64,000 nucleotides of DNA from the NCBI RefSeq assembly GCF_022884085.1, contig NZ_JAGGCS010000009.1:1-64000 (forward strand). Reading direction: 5' to 3'. Made by a program: the position numbers and the translations under genes. Below, in pieces: positions 1 through 8,210 of this stretch. How positions within the stretch are numbered: position 1 is the stretch's first letter; each line of letters begins with the position of its first letter. This DNA comes from Paenirhizobium cremeum (GTDB taxonomy: Bacteria > Pseudomonadota > Alphaproteobacteria > Rhizobiales > Rhizobiaceae). The notes beneath the pieces are model-generated. The model searched no databases, was not told the DNA's origin, and saw nothing but the letters and a program-made list of their open reading frames with translations.

Positions 1-2
1 GC

Positions 3-902
3 TACTTCTACATCCCCGGCACCGAAACCTGCCTCAAGATCAGCGGCTACGTTCGTACCGAACTGCAGTGGTCCAGCCGTGACCGCGGCGACGGCTCCGA
101 CGATTTCGACTGGAACGCCCGTACCCGCGCCAAGGTCAACTTCGAAGCCAAGAACGACTCCGAAATCGGCACCATCGGTTCCTACATCGCGATCCGCACC
201 TGGGCTGAAGGCGACTACGACGGTGGCGAACTCGAAATCGACGAAGCCTACATCACTGCAGCCGGCTTCAAGGTCGGTTACATGTATAACTACTGGGATA
301 ACGACCTGTCCGGCGAAACCGACGACCTCGGTTCGAACCGCCTGAACGCCATCGGTTACGAATATGCTTCCGACGCGTTCTCGGTCGGCGTCTTCGCTGA
401 AGAACTGACCCAGACCTACAGCGGCGACGAGTCCTTCTACGGCGATAACGACAATGTCGGTATCGACGCCCAGATCGCCGCCACCTTCGGCGTCGTCACC
501 GGCGAACTGCTCGGCGGTTACGACTTCGCAGCTGAAAACGGCGCCGTTCGCGCCAAGCTGCTTGCTGACATCGGCCCGGGCACCCTCGGCCTCGCAGCGA
601 TCTACTCCTCCGGCGCAAACGCCTACTACGACCTCGCAGAGTGGACCGTTGCCGCTCAGTACGAAGCCAAGCTGACCGACAAGATCAGCCTGACCCCCGG
701 CTTCCAGTACTGGTGGAACTACGGCCTCGTCAGCGTCGACGAATTCGACGAAGACAACGAAGCCTGGAAGGCCGGCGTAACCCTCGATTACAAAATCGCG
801 GAAGGCCTGACCACCAAGGTTTCGGTTCAGTACTTCGACGAAGACCAGGCCGACGACGACGGTTCCTGGGAAGGTTTCGTCCGCCTGCAGCGTTCGTTCT
901 AA
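3..902 (+). CDS. Outer-membrane porin, 5'-truncated (Porin_2 family)
   Basis: The reading frame is open from the window edge, and 299 residues are visible. The first visible residues (YFYIPGTETCLKISGYVR) match the first strand of the alphaproteobacterial porin family that includes rhizobial RopA. The chain is rich in Asp, Gly, Tyr and alternating hydrophobics, as expected of a 16-strand beta-barrel, and ends in Phe (LQRSF), the usual outer-membrane assembly signal. The signal peptide and first few mature residues lie outside the window. The product should be a trimeric general-diffusion channel for small hydrophilic solutes. Two hairpins follow the stop. The family call is strong; which paralogue it is cannot be said. 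Confidence 0.93.
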   Translation, partial: YFYIPGTETCLKISGYVRTELQWSSRDRGDGSDDFDWNARTRAKVNFEAKNDSEIGTIGSYIAIRTWAEGDYDGGELEIDEAYITAAGFKVGYMYNYWDNDLSGETDDLGSNRLNAIGYEYASDAFSVGVFAEELTQTYSGDESFYGDNDNVGIDAQIAATFGVVTGELLGGYDFAAENGAVRAKLLADIGPGTLGLAAIYSSGANAYYDLAEWTVAAQYEAKLTDKISLTPGFQYWWNYGLVSVDEFDEDNEAWKAGVTLDYKIAEGLTTKVSVQYFDEDQADDDGSWEGFVRLQRSF

Positions 903-903
903 T

Positions 904-944
904 CCGATCTTTCGGATCGGGGATCCGGCCTTGCGGCCGGATCC
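904..944 (+). terminator. Tandem hairpins after the porin gene
   Basis: A 6-bp stem (CCGATC, 904-909, with GATCGG, 915-920) is followed at once by a 10-bp perfect stem (GGATCCGGCC, 921-930, with GGCCGGATCC, 935-944; loop TTGC). There is no T-tract, so it may act as a weak terminator or a 3' mRNA stabiliser. Confidence 0.6.
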
Positions 945-1161
945 CACCCCCAAAGCCCTGATATTCAGCGGTTTTGTATGTCAAATGTCTGAAATGCCTC
1001 GAGCTGGCCAGTTGAGACGACTGTTGCCGGCCCGCAACGTTATGTGACGAAAACTCGATCTTCCGCGGCATTGCGCAACTTATGAACTATACTTTTTATG
1101 CATCATAACCATATTCGATCCCGCAAGGCCCAAGAGGGGCCGGGATTGTAGTGAGGCAAGC

Positions 1162-2097
1162 GTGAACAGCATGGTATCGGAAAACAGGGAGACATTCGAC
1201 GCAGGCGTCGAAGTGCCTTTTTATTCCGTTCATTACCAATACGGCTCCACGAGCAGGCTAAACGAAGTTCGTGACACATCCCTCCGTGCGCTGTTCGCCA
1301 AATATGGTGATATCCTCTGGCTGAATGGCAGCCACAAATACAACGTCACCAACTTCATTGCCGAACTGCACGATCTGCTGGATTGCCCGAGCTTCTCGAC
1401 GTTCTCCGACGACATGCTCGATGAACTGATTGGAAAGTTGCGCAAACGCGGTAACAGCAATGCCACCATCAACAGAAAGATGGCGGCTTTAAGCAAACTA
1501 CTGCGAAAGGCGTTCAAGATGGGAGACGTTTATAGCCTGCCCGAATTCAAACGTCAGAAAGAGAAGGCCGGTCGAATCCGCTTTCTCGACAAGGACGAGG
1601 AAAACGCGCTCTTCAACGAAATGAGGGCCCATTCCGATCTCTACTACAGATTCTGCATCTTCCTCGTCGATACGGGCGCCCGCCTGAGCGAGGGCCTGAA
1701 CCTGCGCTGGGGCGACATGAACTCCACGCGCGTCACCTTCTGGGTGACGAAATCCGGACGCAGTCGCTCGGTCCCCCTCACCCACCGGGCTGCCGAGGCA
1801 ATCGCCAAGTCGAGCAAGCGCCAACCCGGCCCGTTCTGCGAAATCGACCAGCAGCGCTTCCGCATCGCCTGGCACCAGGCGAAGGAGGCTGTCGGCCTCG
1901 GCGATGACAAGGACGTGGTCCCACACGTGCTGCGCCATACCTGCGCGTCGCGCCTGGTGCAGGGCGGGATCGACATCCGTCGTGTGCAGATGTGGCTCGG
2001 CCACCAGACCCTGTCGATGACCATGCGTTACGCGCATCTTGCCTCGCATGATCTCGATATGTGCGTACCGGTTCTGGAGCGCGCTGCCGCCTGCTGA
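1162..2097 (+). CDS. Tyrosine recombinase / site-specific integrase
   Basis: This 311-residue protein has a core-binding helical domain at about 30-125 and a phage-integrase catalytic domain at about 135-305. The catalytic set is complete: R174 (TGARLSEGL), K197, H255 and R258 (HVLRHT), H281 (LGHQTL) and Y290 (MRYAHL). It should cut and rejoin DNA through a 3'-phosphotyrosyl intermediate. The GTG start at 1162 is preferred because GAGG lies about 6 nt upstream; an ATG at 1171 has no well-spaced site. No excisionase, att repeats, tRNA or cargo genes are visible nearby, so it looks like a resident solitary recombinase rather than the end of an intact element. Confidence 0.9.
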   Translation: MNSMVSENRETFDAGVEVPFYSVHYQYGSTSRLNEVRDTSLRALFAKYGDILWLNGSHKYNVTNFIAELHDLLDCPSFSTFSDDMLDELIGKLRKRGNSNATINRKMAALSKLLRKAFKMGDVYSLPEFKRQKEKAGRIRFLDKDEENALFNEMRAHSDLYYRFCIFLVDTGARLSEGLNLRWGDMNSTRVTFWVTKSGRSRSVPLTHRAAEAIAKSSKRQPGPFCEIDQQRFRIAWHQAKEAVGLGDDKDVVPHVLRHTCASRLVQGGIDIRRVQMWLGHQTLSMTMRYAHLASHDLDMCVPVLERAAAC

Positions 2098-2121
2098 CCA
2101 CCCCTTTTTTTTGAGGGGAAA

Positions 2122-2137
2122 ATGTTAGCGCTAACAT
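2122..2137. promoter_or_regulatory. Perfect 16-bp palindrome, LacI-type operator candidate
   Basis: ATGTTAGCGCTAACAT is fully symmetric with a central GC, the form typical of LacI/GalR-family operators. It lies 24 bp after the integrase stop, in the gap between two convergent genes, so no gene start lies close downstream on either strand. Confidence 0.45.
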
Positions 2138-2198
2138 CTTCGTGATCGCTTCGTGATCGGGATGATGAACAAAGCAGCAGACCACTCCGCCAAACCAT

Positions 2199-2228
2199 GA
2201 AGGCCGGACCCTTTGGGGCCCGGCCTTC
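2199..2228. terminator. Hairpin between convergent integrase and reductase genes
   Basis: GAAGGCCGG and CCGGCCTTC form a stem with an inner CCC/GGG extension around TTTG and one A/C mismatch. There is no T-tract on either side. It could serve either gene or end a short transcript starting near the 2122 palindrome. Confidence 0.5.
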
Positions 2229-2314
2229 GATGACGTCGTTGCGTTGCTATATATAAAGTGGAGACAGGCGAAGCTCACAGGGCGGAAAATGCGGCCCATT
2301 CGGCGTCGGCTTGT

Positions 2315-3532
2315 TCAGGCCAGCAGCGGTTTCAGGTCTGCGGCGGGATCGGCGATCACGGCCTTGTCCACGTTCCTTCCGAGTTCCAGCAGCTTCTTGC
2401 CGGTGACATAGGCCTTGGCATCGTTGATCGCATCGACGGCAATGAATTGTCCGCCGGCGAAATACCAGATGGACATGCTTCCTTCGCGGGCACCGGGCCT
2501 GACGACGGTCTCGTCATAACCGAGGTTGAAACCGGCGATCTGAAGCTTGACGTCATACTGGTCCGACCAGAACCAGGGCTTCGGCCGATAGGGATCGCTG
2601 CCTCCGGCCATGACCGCTGCGGCGGCTTCCGCCTGATCGACGGCATTCTGCACCGATTCCAGCCGGATCTTCGTCCCTTTCCAGTCGAAGACGGCACAGT
2701 CTCCCATGGCATAGACCGAAGGATCGGAAGTACGGGCGAAAGCGTCGACGAGAATGCCGTTGGCGGTCTCGATGCCGGCATCGGCCGCCAGCCGGTCATT
2801 GGGCGTCACGCCGATCCCGGCGATGACAATATCGGCATCGACGACGGAACCGTCGGAAAGTTCCGCCGCCCTGACCCGGCCATCCTGCCCGATGAGGCGA
2901 ACGAGACCGGTCTTTTCGCGGATGACGACGTCGCGGGTTTGATGGATGGCGCGCATGGCGTCCGCCGTCTCGGTCGCGGCGACACGGGCGAGAATGCGGT
3001 CCGCCATCTCGATCAATGTCACCTCGAGCCCGAGATGACGCGCAACCGCGGCCGCTTCCAGGCCGATATAGCCGCCACCGACGATCAAGAGCCGCCGGCC
3101 GGGCTTCATCTCCTCCGCCAGCCGGTCCGCATCCGCCTTGTCGCGGACCGTATAGACACCTTTTAGATCGCCGCCGATCACCGCCGGCAGACGACGCGGC
3201 GTCGATCCCGTGGCGATCGCCAGGGTTTCATAGGCAAGTGTGGAGCCATTGAAGAGCCGCACGGTCTTGTTAGACCGGTCGATCTCCTCGACCGGCGTGG
3301 ACAAGCGGATCTCCACGTCGTTCTCTCCATACCAGGCCTCCGGCCTGAAGAGGAGGCGGTCGAAGCTCATCTCGCCGAGCAGATACTTCTTGGAAAGCGG
3401 CGGGCGCTGATAAGGCAGCACATCCTCGGCGCCGAGAATGGTGATCGGTCGCGTGTCCTTCAGGGTCCGGAGTTTCGCCGCAAGCGCAAAACCGGCCTGC
3501 CCCGCCCCGATGATGACCAGTCTGCCCGTCAC
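2315..3532 (-). CDS. FAD/NAD(P)-dependent ferredoxin reductase-type oxidoreductase
   Basis: This 405-residue flavoprotein resembles rubredoxin, putidaredoxin and rhodocoxin reductases. It has an N-terminal FAD Rossmann motif (GAGQAG, 9-14), the ATG motif (IATGS, 107-110), a second dinucleotide motif for NAD(P)H (GGGYIG, 152-157), the FAD-ribityl motif YAMGDCA (GD at 277-278) and a C-terminal reductase domain. It should pass electrons from NAD(P)H to a small iron-sulfur protein that would feed an oxygenase. No ferredoxin, P450 or Rieske oxygenase gene is adjacent, so its partner is encoded elsewhere. It is monocistronic and convergent with the integrase gene. Confidence 0.88.
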   Translation of the reverse strand: MTGRLVIIGAGQAGFALAAKLRTLKDTRPITILGAEDVLPYQRPPLSKKYLLGEMSFDRLLFRPEAWYGENDVEIRLSTPVEEIDRSNKTVRLFNGSTLAYETLAIATGSTPRRLPAVIGGDLKGVYTVRDKADADRLAEEMKPGRRLLIVGGGYIGLEAAAVARHLGLEVTLIEMADRILARVAATETADAMRAIHQTRDVVIREKTGLVRLIGQDGRVRAAELSDGSVVDADIVIAGIGVTPNDRLAADAGIETANGILVDAFARTSDPSVYAMGDCAVFDWKGTKIRLESVQNAVDQAEAAAAVMAGGSDPYRPKPWFWSDQYDVKLQIAGFNLGYDETVVRPGAREGSMSIWYFAGGQFIAVDAINDAKAYVTGKKLLELGRNVDKAVIADPAADLKPLLA

Positions 3533-3753
3533 ATCATTCTCCCGATGTCTTGTTTCCTCGCATGCCGTTCCCGCAAAAGCGCTGCCCGCTTCTGCGCGAC
3601 GTGCCTGTCTGGAGATCGCGCCGATGGCCGCTTCTGGCCGCGCGGAAGGATGGCCAAGGGGTAGCGCGGCGGCATCAACCCGTCAAGCAGCCAGACGCAC
3701 CGGTCGGTACTCCGACCTTCCCGTGTAGGTAAGGCCGGAGCATCGCTGCCTTG

Positions 3754-4194
3754 TCAGAGATCCAGCACCAGATGGGGACGTCCATTCGACGTTTGGCGCG
3801 GGGAAACACCCTTGCCGTCGATGGTGGCGTTCACTCTCTGGCGGAAGGCCGAAAAGCTGTCGAACGTCACGACATCCACGGGTTCGTCGAAATGCAGCGT
3901 GATCGTATAATAACCGCTCTGCGAAAGGCGGGAGAATGCGAGGACGCATCCGGTAAAGCGCTGTCCGAGATATTCGCCGCTGACATGCGCTCCGACGGCG
4001 GCCGGGGCCGCTTCGGCATTGTCGCTGCGGGCCGCCAGGGCCGACAGCGTGTTCCAGTCGCGAACGCCGTGGCTCTTCGCCACCAGTTCCAATGCGGCCC
4101 CGTGGCTGACAGGCGTACCGCTGCCTGCCATGGCATCGCGCAAACGCTTCGCCTGGGATTTCAGTTCATCGATCGTCAATGTGGCCATGGACAT
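3754..4194 (-). CDS. Glyoxalase-superfamily-related protein, function unknown
   Basis: This 146-residue soluble protein has an N-terminal segment with LKSQAKRLRDA, SHGAALELVA and GVRDWNTL motifs. That pattern is familiar from proteins annotated as glyoxalase superfamily protein, where the N-terminal region may be regulatory or DNA-associated. The C-terminal half is beta-rich with no recognisable catalytic metal ligands. The ATG at 4194 is preferred over an in-frame one 63 nt upstream because AGAGAGG lies about 5 nt before it. The gene stands alone. I cannot assign a reaction. Confidence 0.7.
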   Translation of the reverse strand: MSMATLTIDELKSQAKRLRDAMAGSGTPVSHGAALELVAKSHGVRDWNTLSALAARSDNAEAAPAAVGAHVSGEYLGQRFTGCVLAFSRLSQSGYYTITLHFDEPVDVVTFDSFSAFRQRVNATIDGKGVSPRQTSNGRPHLVLDL

Positions 4195-4510
4195 GGCAAC
4201 CTCTCTTCTTACCGCATGCAAGAATCGAAGGGGACCCGCATTGCCCCTGACGCGCATGCGCTGACGAGGGTTCTTCCATGTTTCCAGAGGACTTCACCAA
4301 GGGCTCTTGCCCGCGGGCGGCCGGTGCCTCAACCGGTGGCACTTATGGAAAGACCGGCCGCCGCTGTCAAGAGCCGCGGCTCAAACTCCGTTCAGGCGTG
4401 TCGTACTGCGGCCGAACGGCACAGACCGCTCGTATTTTACGCATCCCGTTGAGAAAGCATAAGGGAAGTTGCGCTATATTGAGACCAAAAGACAATCGAG
4501 GGAGGGTGTC
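4195..4510. other. Intergenic region between divergent genes
   Basis: This 316-bp stretch should hold the divergent promoters of the glyoxalase-related and first PilZ-type genes. A perfect 12-bp palindrome (GAGCCGCGGCTC, 4370-4381) is the only structure I see. No small ORF with a good ribosome-binding site is evident. Confidence 0.5.
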
Positions 4511-4864
4511 ATGCCCTTGCAGGCCATACCGGACGCGAAACAGAACATACCGCCGGACCGTGTCTACGAGAAATTCACGGTCGACCGGCCGGGCAAGATC
4601 ATCTTCGTCGGCCGCCACCTCAGCACGAAAACCAAGCTGCGTTGTCTGATCCGCACCATCTCCCTTTACGGCGCCGAACTCGAGGTGAGCCCGCATATCT
4701 CTCTGCCCGACCATTTCTTTCTCGAAATCCTGGGCATTCACGACGAGATCGGCTGCACCCTGATCCGTCGCGAGGCGGAGAAGGTGACGGTCGGTTTCAA
4801 CATGCTGATTAACGCGGAATTCCTGCACCACGTCGTCCGACTGTCTTTCGAACTCGGTCAGTAA
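4511..4864 (+). CDS. PilZ-like domain protein with degenerate c-di-GMP motifs
   Basis: This 117-residue protein aligns along its length with the protein at 5609-6007 (paired segments include FFLEILGIHDEIGC versus YYLQILGLADRIGC). Where canonical PilZ domains carry RxxxR and DxSxxG, this copy has RPGK and TISLYG, so the first motif is disrupted and the Asp is missing. It is probably a PilZ fold that no longer binds cyclic di-GMP well, or a PilZ-like adaptor. The start at 4511 has GGGAGGG about 5 nt upstream; an earlier in-frame ATG at 4469 does not. A strong hairpin follows the stop. Confidence 0.72.
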   Translation: MPLQAIPDAKQNIPPDRVYEKFTVDRPGKIIFVGRHLSTKTKLRCLIRTISLYGAELEVSPHISLPDHFFLEILGIHDEIGCTLIRREAEKVTVGFNMLINAEFLHHVVRLSFELGQ

Positions 4865-4870
4865 CGGATG

Positions 4871-4890
4871 CCGGCCGCCTCGGCGGCCGG
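4871..4890. terminator. Hairpin between convergent PilZ-like and host-attachment genes
   Basis: CCGGCCGCC (4871-4879) and GGCGGCCGG (4882-4890) make a perfect 9-bp GC stem between two convergent stop codons. There is no T-tract. Confidence 0.55.
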
Positions 4891-4919
4891 ATCATGGCTC
4901 CCGCTTCGAGAGGCGCCAT

Positions 4920-5366
4920 TCATGCGGCAAGGAGCTTTTCGATCTCCGGGACCGGCATCTTCACATAGTCCTTCGCCACTTCCGCACGAAGCACCGCCTC
5001 GACCTCGGCACTCAGTTGCGGACGAAGGATGCCGAGCGCTTTGGGCGGAGCCACCAGCACGAGGTTCTCGATCTCGCCGCTCTGGGCCATCCGACCGAGC
5101 CTCTCTGCGATTTCCTTGAGAAAGTCGGCCTCCGCCTGTTCATGCCAGTCGGTCTCTTCCATGGCGCTGCGCGCCTCGCCCATCGATTGGTGCGCGCGGC
5201 CCGGACGATCGGTTCCCTGTTCCCGGCTCGGCTCGTCGGACTGTGTCACGGTTTCGACAACGGCCAGGTCCAGAAGCTGGGCGTTGCCATTGTTGCGCAG
5301 GAACAGGGCCTTTGCGCCATCGCAGACGACAACCCAGGCCTCGCGGCCGATAACAATGCGTTCCAT
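4920..5366 (-). CDS. Host-attachment family protein (Host_attach / baeRF-like)
   Basis: This 148-residue protein begins ERIVIGREAWVVVCDGAKALFL, with a central acidic/polar linker and a C-terminal segment NLVLVAPPKALGILR. These are hallmarks of the family named for an Ensifer protein required for attachment to host cells, related to archaeal and bacterial release-factor-like folds. Its biochemical role is not established. Of two adjacent ATGs, the second (5366) is better spaced (6 nt) from GGAGG. It sits between two PilZ-type genes, which would fit a surface-adhesion theme, though this link is inferred from position only. Confidence 0.8.
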   Translation of the reverse strand: MERIVIGREAWVVVCDGAKALFLRNNGNAQLLDLAVVETVTQSDEPSREQGTDRPGRAHQSMGEARSAMEETDWHEQAEADFLKEIAERLGRMAQSGEIENLVLVAPPKALGILRPQLSAEVEAVLRAEVAKDYVKMPVPEIEKLLAA

Positions 5367-5608
5367 CATTTTCCTCCGTCTCTGTTTTTATCGCCGGCCC
5401 AAGCCCCCCCGCTCGGTACCCTCTTAAGTATAGGAGTTCGCCGCCGGATTTCATGACCTGTGTCAAAAAACGGTGTGCAGAGACGTTATTTCAGCGAAAA
5501 AACAGGGCAAAACCGAAGGATCGGTAAAACTGTAACCTTCCTTTTGACGTCAGGACAATTGTTTTGGCGGACAGTCCTTTTCATCGCCGTTCCGAGGAGG
5601 CAGGAGAA

Positions 5609-6007
5609 ATGGAAAGTGCACAGGGACAGATGCTGGGTGCCACGCATCTCGCATCGGTCAGATCGGAGATGTACGAGCGCAAGTGGGAGCGCTTCTATGT
5701 ACGCCGACCGGCGCGCATCATGGCCGTGAGCCCGGGCCTCAGCGGCATCACCATGCGAAGCTGTGAGGTCGTCGATATCTCGCAAGGCGGCGCGGCGATG
5801 GAGATCACCACGACGATCGGCCTTTCCGCCCATTATTATCTGCAGATTCTCGGCCTCGCCGATCGTATCGGCTGCGCGGAAGTCTATCGAAACGGCAATC
5901 GCGTCGGCGTGAAGTTCATATCCATCATTCCCGAGGCGCTCCTGCATACCATCGTGCGCGCCGATTTCATGATGGGCGAAAAGATCGAAAAGCCGAAACG
6001 GCGCTGA
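5609..6007 (+). CDS. PilZ domain protein, cyclic-di-GMP binding motifs intact
   Basis: This 132-residue single-domain PilZ protein carries RRPAR (RxxxR) and, about 25 residues later, DISQGG (DxSxxG). These are the two loops that grip cyclic di-GMP. It is a paralogue of the degenerate copy at 4511-4864 and should act as a soluble second-messenger receptor for motility, polysaccharide or attachment control; the target is unknown. The start at 5609 follows GAGGAGG and AGGAG; an upstream in-frame ATG at 5564 lacks this. It is divergent from the host-attachment gene. Confidence 0.82.
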   Translation: MESAQGQMLGATHLASVRSEMYERKWERFYVRRPARIMAVSPGLSGITMRSCEVVDISQGGAAMEITTTIGLSAHYYLQILGLADRIGCAEVYRNGNRVGVKFISIIPEALLHTIVRADFMMGEKIEKPKRR

Positions 6008-6134
6008 CCATGTCCGGACCGTTCCGTTTTTCCGTTTCCTCGCTGCGGAAGAGCCGGAAGCTTGCCCTTGCGCCTTCGGCGCAACGTCCTATGTTGGGCC
6101 GATTTTCACGTCTGCCCAGGATACCCATTCAGCA

Positions 6135-7244
6135 ATGCCCGGATTTACCCGATTCACGCCTCTCGTCGATGCCCTTCCAGCAACCGTTCCCTTCGTCGGC
6201 CCCGAGGCCATCGAGAGAAGCCGCGGCCTTGCGGTCAAGGCGCGCATCGGCGCCAATGAAAGCGGCTTCGGACCCGCTCCCTCGGTTCTTACCGCGATCC
6301 GGGAAAAGGCCGGCGACATCTGGCAGTACAACGATCCGGAAAACTTCGCGCTGAAGACGGCTCTTGCCGCCCATCTCGGGCTTGCGCCGGCCAATATCGT
6401 GGTCGGCGAGGGCGTCGATGACCTGCTCGGGCTGATCGTCCGGCTGGTGATCGAGCCGGGCATGCCTGTTGTCACTTCGTTCGGTGGATACCCGACCTTC
6501 AACTTCCATGTCAGCGGCTTCGGCGGCCGGCTGGTGACGGTGCCCTACAGCGGCGACCGCGAGGATATGGAGGGGCTCCTGGCCGCTGCCAAGCGGGAGG
6601 ATGCGGCCCTCGTCTACTTCGCCAATCCCGACAATCCGATGGGGAGTTGGTGGGATGCCGAAAGCGTTGTGGCTTTCGCCCGCGCGCTGCCCGAGACCAC
6701 GCTGCTTGTCCTCGATGAAGCCTATAGCGAATGCGGTCCGGAAGGCTCGACGCCCGCCGCCGACGCGCTGGTCAACCTGCCGAACGTGATCCGCACGCGC
6801 ACCTTCTCCAAGGCCTACGGGCTTGCCGGCGCGCGCGTCGGCTATGCCTTCGGCGCGCCGGAGACGATTGCCGCCTTCGACAAGATCCGCAACCATTTCG
6901 GCATGCCCCGGCTTTCCACCGAGGCGGCGCTGGCAGCGCTTGCGGACCAGGCCTATCTGAAGGCGGTCGTCGGGAAGATCCGAGCGGCGCGGGAGCGGAT
7001 TGCGGCCATCGCGGTCGCGAACGGCCTTAAGCCCTTGCCCTCGGCAACGAACTTCGTCGCCATCGACTGCGGCCGCGACGGCGCTTACGCCCGCTCGATC
7101 GTCGATGGATTGATGCAGCATGGCGTGTTCATCCGCATGCCGGGGGTGGCGCCGCTCAACCGCTGTATCCGCGTCTCGACCGGTCTTCCCGAAGCGCTCG
7201 ATCTTTTCGAGGAAGCACTGCCGAAGGTGCTTGCTTGTCTCTGA
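6135..7244 (+). CDS. PLP-dependent aminotransferase, HisC-like
   Basis: This 369-residue fold-type I class I/II aminotransferase has the PLP-binding NPDNPMG segment (164-170), D194 (LDEAY) for the pyridine nitrogen, Schiff-base K226 (FSKAYGLAGARVGY) and R234 in the phosphate-binding loop. The layout matches histidinol-phosphate aminotransferase and relatives. No other his gene is near, so it may be a HisC paralogue or an aromatic or other amino acid transaminase. It is monocistronic. The substrate is unassigned. Confidence 0.85.
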   Translation: MPGFTRFTPLVDALPATVPFVGPEAIERSRGLAVKARIGANESGFGPAPSVLTAIREKAGDIWQYNDPENFALKTALAAHLGLAPANIVVGEGVDDLLGLIVRLVIEPGMPVVTSFGGYPTFNFHVSGFGGRLVTVPYSGDREDMEGLLAAAKREDAALVYFANPDNPMGSWWDAESVVAFARALPETTLLVLDEAYSECGPEGSTPAADALVNLPNVIRTRTFSKAYGLAGARVGYAFGAPETIAAFDKIRNHFGMPRLSTEAALAALADQAYLKAVVGKIRAARERIAAIAVANGLKPLPSATNFVAIDCGRDGAYARSIVDGLMQHGVFIRMPGVAPLNRCIRVSTGLPEALDLFEEALPKVLACL

Positions 7245-7265
7245 GCCCTATTGCTTCGCCACAAT

Positions 7266-7306
7266 AAAAAGAACCGCGCCGGCCTTGTCCCTGCCGGTCG
7301 CGGTTC
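7266..7306 (-). terminator. Intrinsic terminator of the Sel1 gene
   Basis: GAACCGCG (7271-7278) pairs with CGCGGTTC (7299-7306), extended by CCGGC/GCCGG with one bulged base. On the minus strand it is followed by TTTTTATTG, so it ends transcription of the gene at 7418-7684 and may also stop the convergent aminotransferase transcript. A second GCCGGCG/CGCCGGC hairpin lies at 7383-7400. Confidence 0.8.
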
Positions 7307-7417
7307 TCATGTGTTGGCATCGGCCCCGTCCAAAAGACCCCCGCCACGTTCCCCTCTCCCAGGGTTTTTCTTGTCGCCCCCGGCCGGCGGTTACGCCGGC
7401 TCTGGTCGGTAAAATAC

Positions 7418-7684
7418 TCAGTGCATCGTCATCCATTCGCGGGCGGCGCGAAGTGCCGCTGCCAGCTCGGGCTTGCTCATCGTCTGGGCCAGATCGGCGC
7501 GCAGCTCGGCGGCGCGTTCGCAGCCCTTGATGGCTGCGATGTTCAGCCACTTGTGCGCCGAGACGAGGTCGATCGGGCAACCGCGGCCGGTTGCATACAT
7601 CAGACCCATGTCGCAGAAGACATCGGCGCGGGTTTCGCCACCCATCGTGGCCATTCCGGAATTGTGCATTTCAAAGCGTGCCAT
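7418..7684 (-). CDS. Small Sel1-repeat protein
   Basis: This 88-residue protein contains one clear Sel1/TPR-like repeat (FCDMGLMYATGRGCPIDL followed by VSAHKWLNIAA) and a C-terminal helix ending in MTMH. Sel1 repeats are alpha-helical protein-protein interaction modules; ExoR of rhizobia is a much larger relative. No signal peptide is visible, so it is probably cytoplasmic. The start has AGGGA about 9 nt upstream. In-frame Met codons at residues 7 and 11 are alternatives. Confidence 0.75.
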   Translation of the reverse strand: MARFEMHNSGMATMGGETRADVFCDMGLMYATGRGCPIDLVSAHKWLNIAAIKGCERAAELRADLAQTMSKPELAAALRAAREWMTMH

Positions 7685-8210
7685 CGGTTTTGTCCCTGTC
7701 TAGCCTAACGGTTTGTACTGTCCCTGTTTTGCCCCTTTCGGAGCTCCTTCCGGACCCCTGCCGTCTCTTTCGCGGCTTTGTTAAGATCCTTCCGGCCGGC
7801 GGGTTTTCCCCTGCTCGTTTGATGAGCCCACTATGCCAAACGCTTTTCAACATGCGCTTAAAATGCATGCTTAATTTGCTGAAAACAAAGTACAAACGCT
7901 TGGTAAACTTGGGTTTTTGTTAAACATCACTTTGCCTGCGTATTAAGGACTTTCGACTAAAATTTACAAAGGATTCAGATTTGCTTTTAAACCGAACGAT
8001 AACCATGAGAATCGCTTGTTCCGCCGGCGCCACATCAAAAGAGGCGGGGTCGAGGGCTGCCTGGACCGCATAACGGCTATTTACCTTTACGTTTGCGTAA
8101 GATAATTTCCCCTCGCTGATGAGGCTGCCTGGGGGACGAGAGCGTCCGGCCGGAGAGGACGGCGGAGGCCTCATCGACATTCTGGTTCTTTTCGGGAGGA
8201 AGACATCACT
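7685..8210. other. Long intergenic region upstream of the DUF2147 gene
   Basis: This 526-bp gap contains the promoter of the Sel1 gene at its left end, an AT-rich centre (about 7850-8000) and a MerR-type palindrome at 8085-8102. I see no convincing ORF with a ribosome-binding site and no tRNA-like fold. A small RNA in the AT-rich part cannot be excluded. Confidence 0.5.
8085..8102. promoter_or_regulatory. MerR/LiuR-like operator upstream of DUF2147 gene
   Basis: CTTTACGTTTGCGTAAGA contains perfect TTACG/CGTAA arms around TTTG. It resembles the TTTACGTTTACGTAAA consensus I recall for LiuR (MerR family) in proteobacteria. GATAAT directly follows at 8101-8106 and TTTACC precedes at 8080-8085, so the site lies between possible -10 and -35 elements, as is usual for MerR regulators. 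Confidence 0.4.

Noticed and set aside
1162..2097. Integrase as sign of a genomic island
   Set aside because: No att repeats, tRNA, excisionase, cargo or composition shift on either side; the flanking genes are ordinary chromosomal ones.
3550..3732. Small open frames in the gap 3533-3753
   Set aside because: Arg/Pro-rich products, no ribosome-binding site, and in the promoter region of the flavin reductase.
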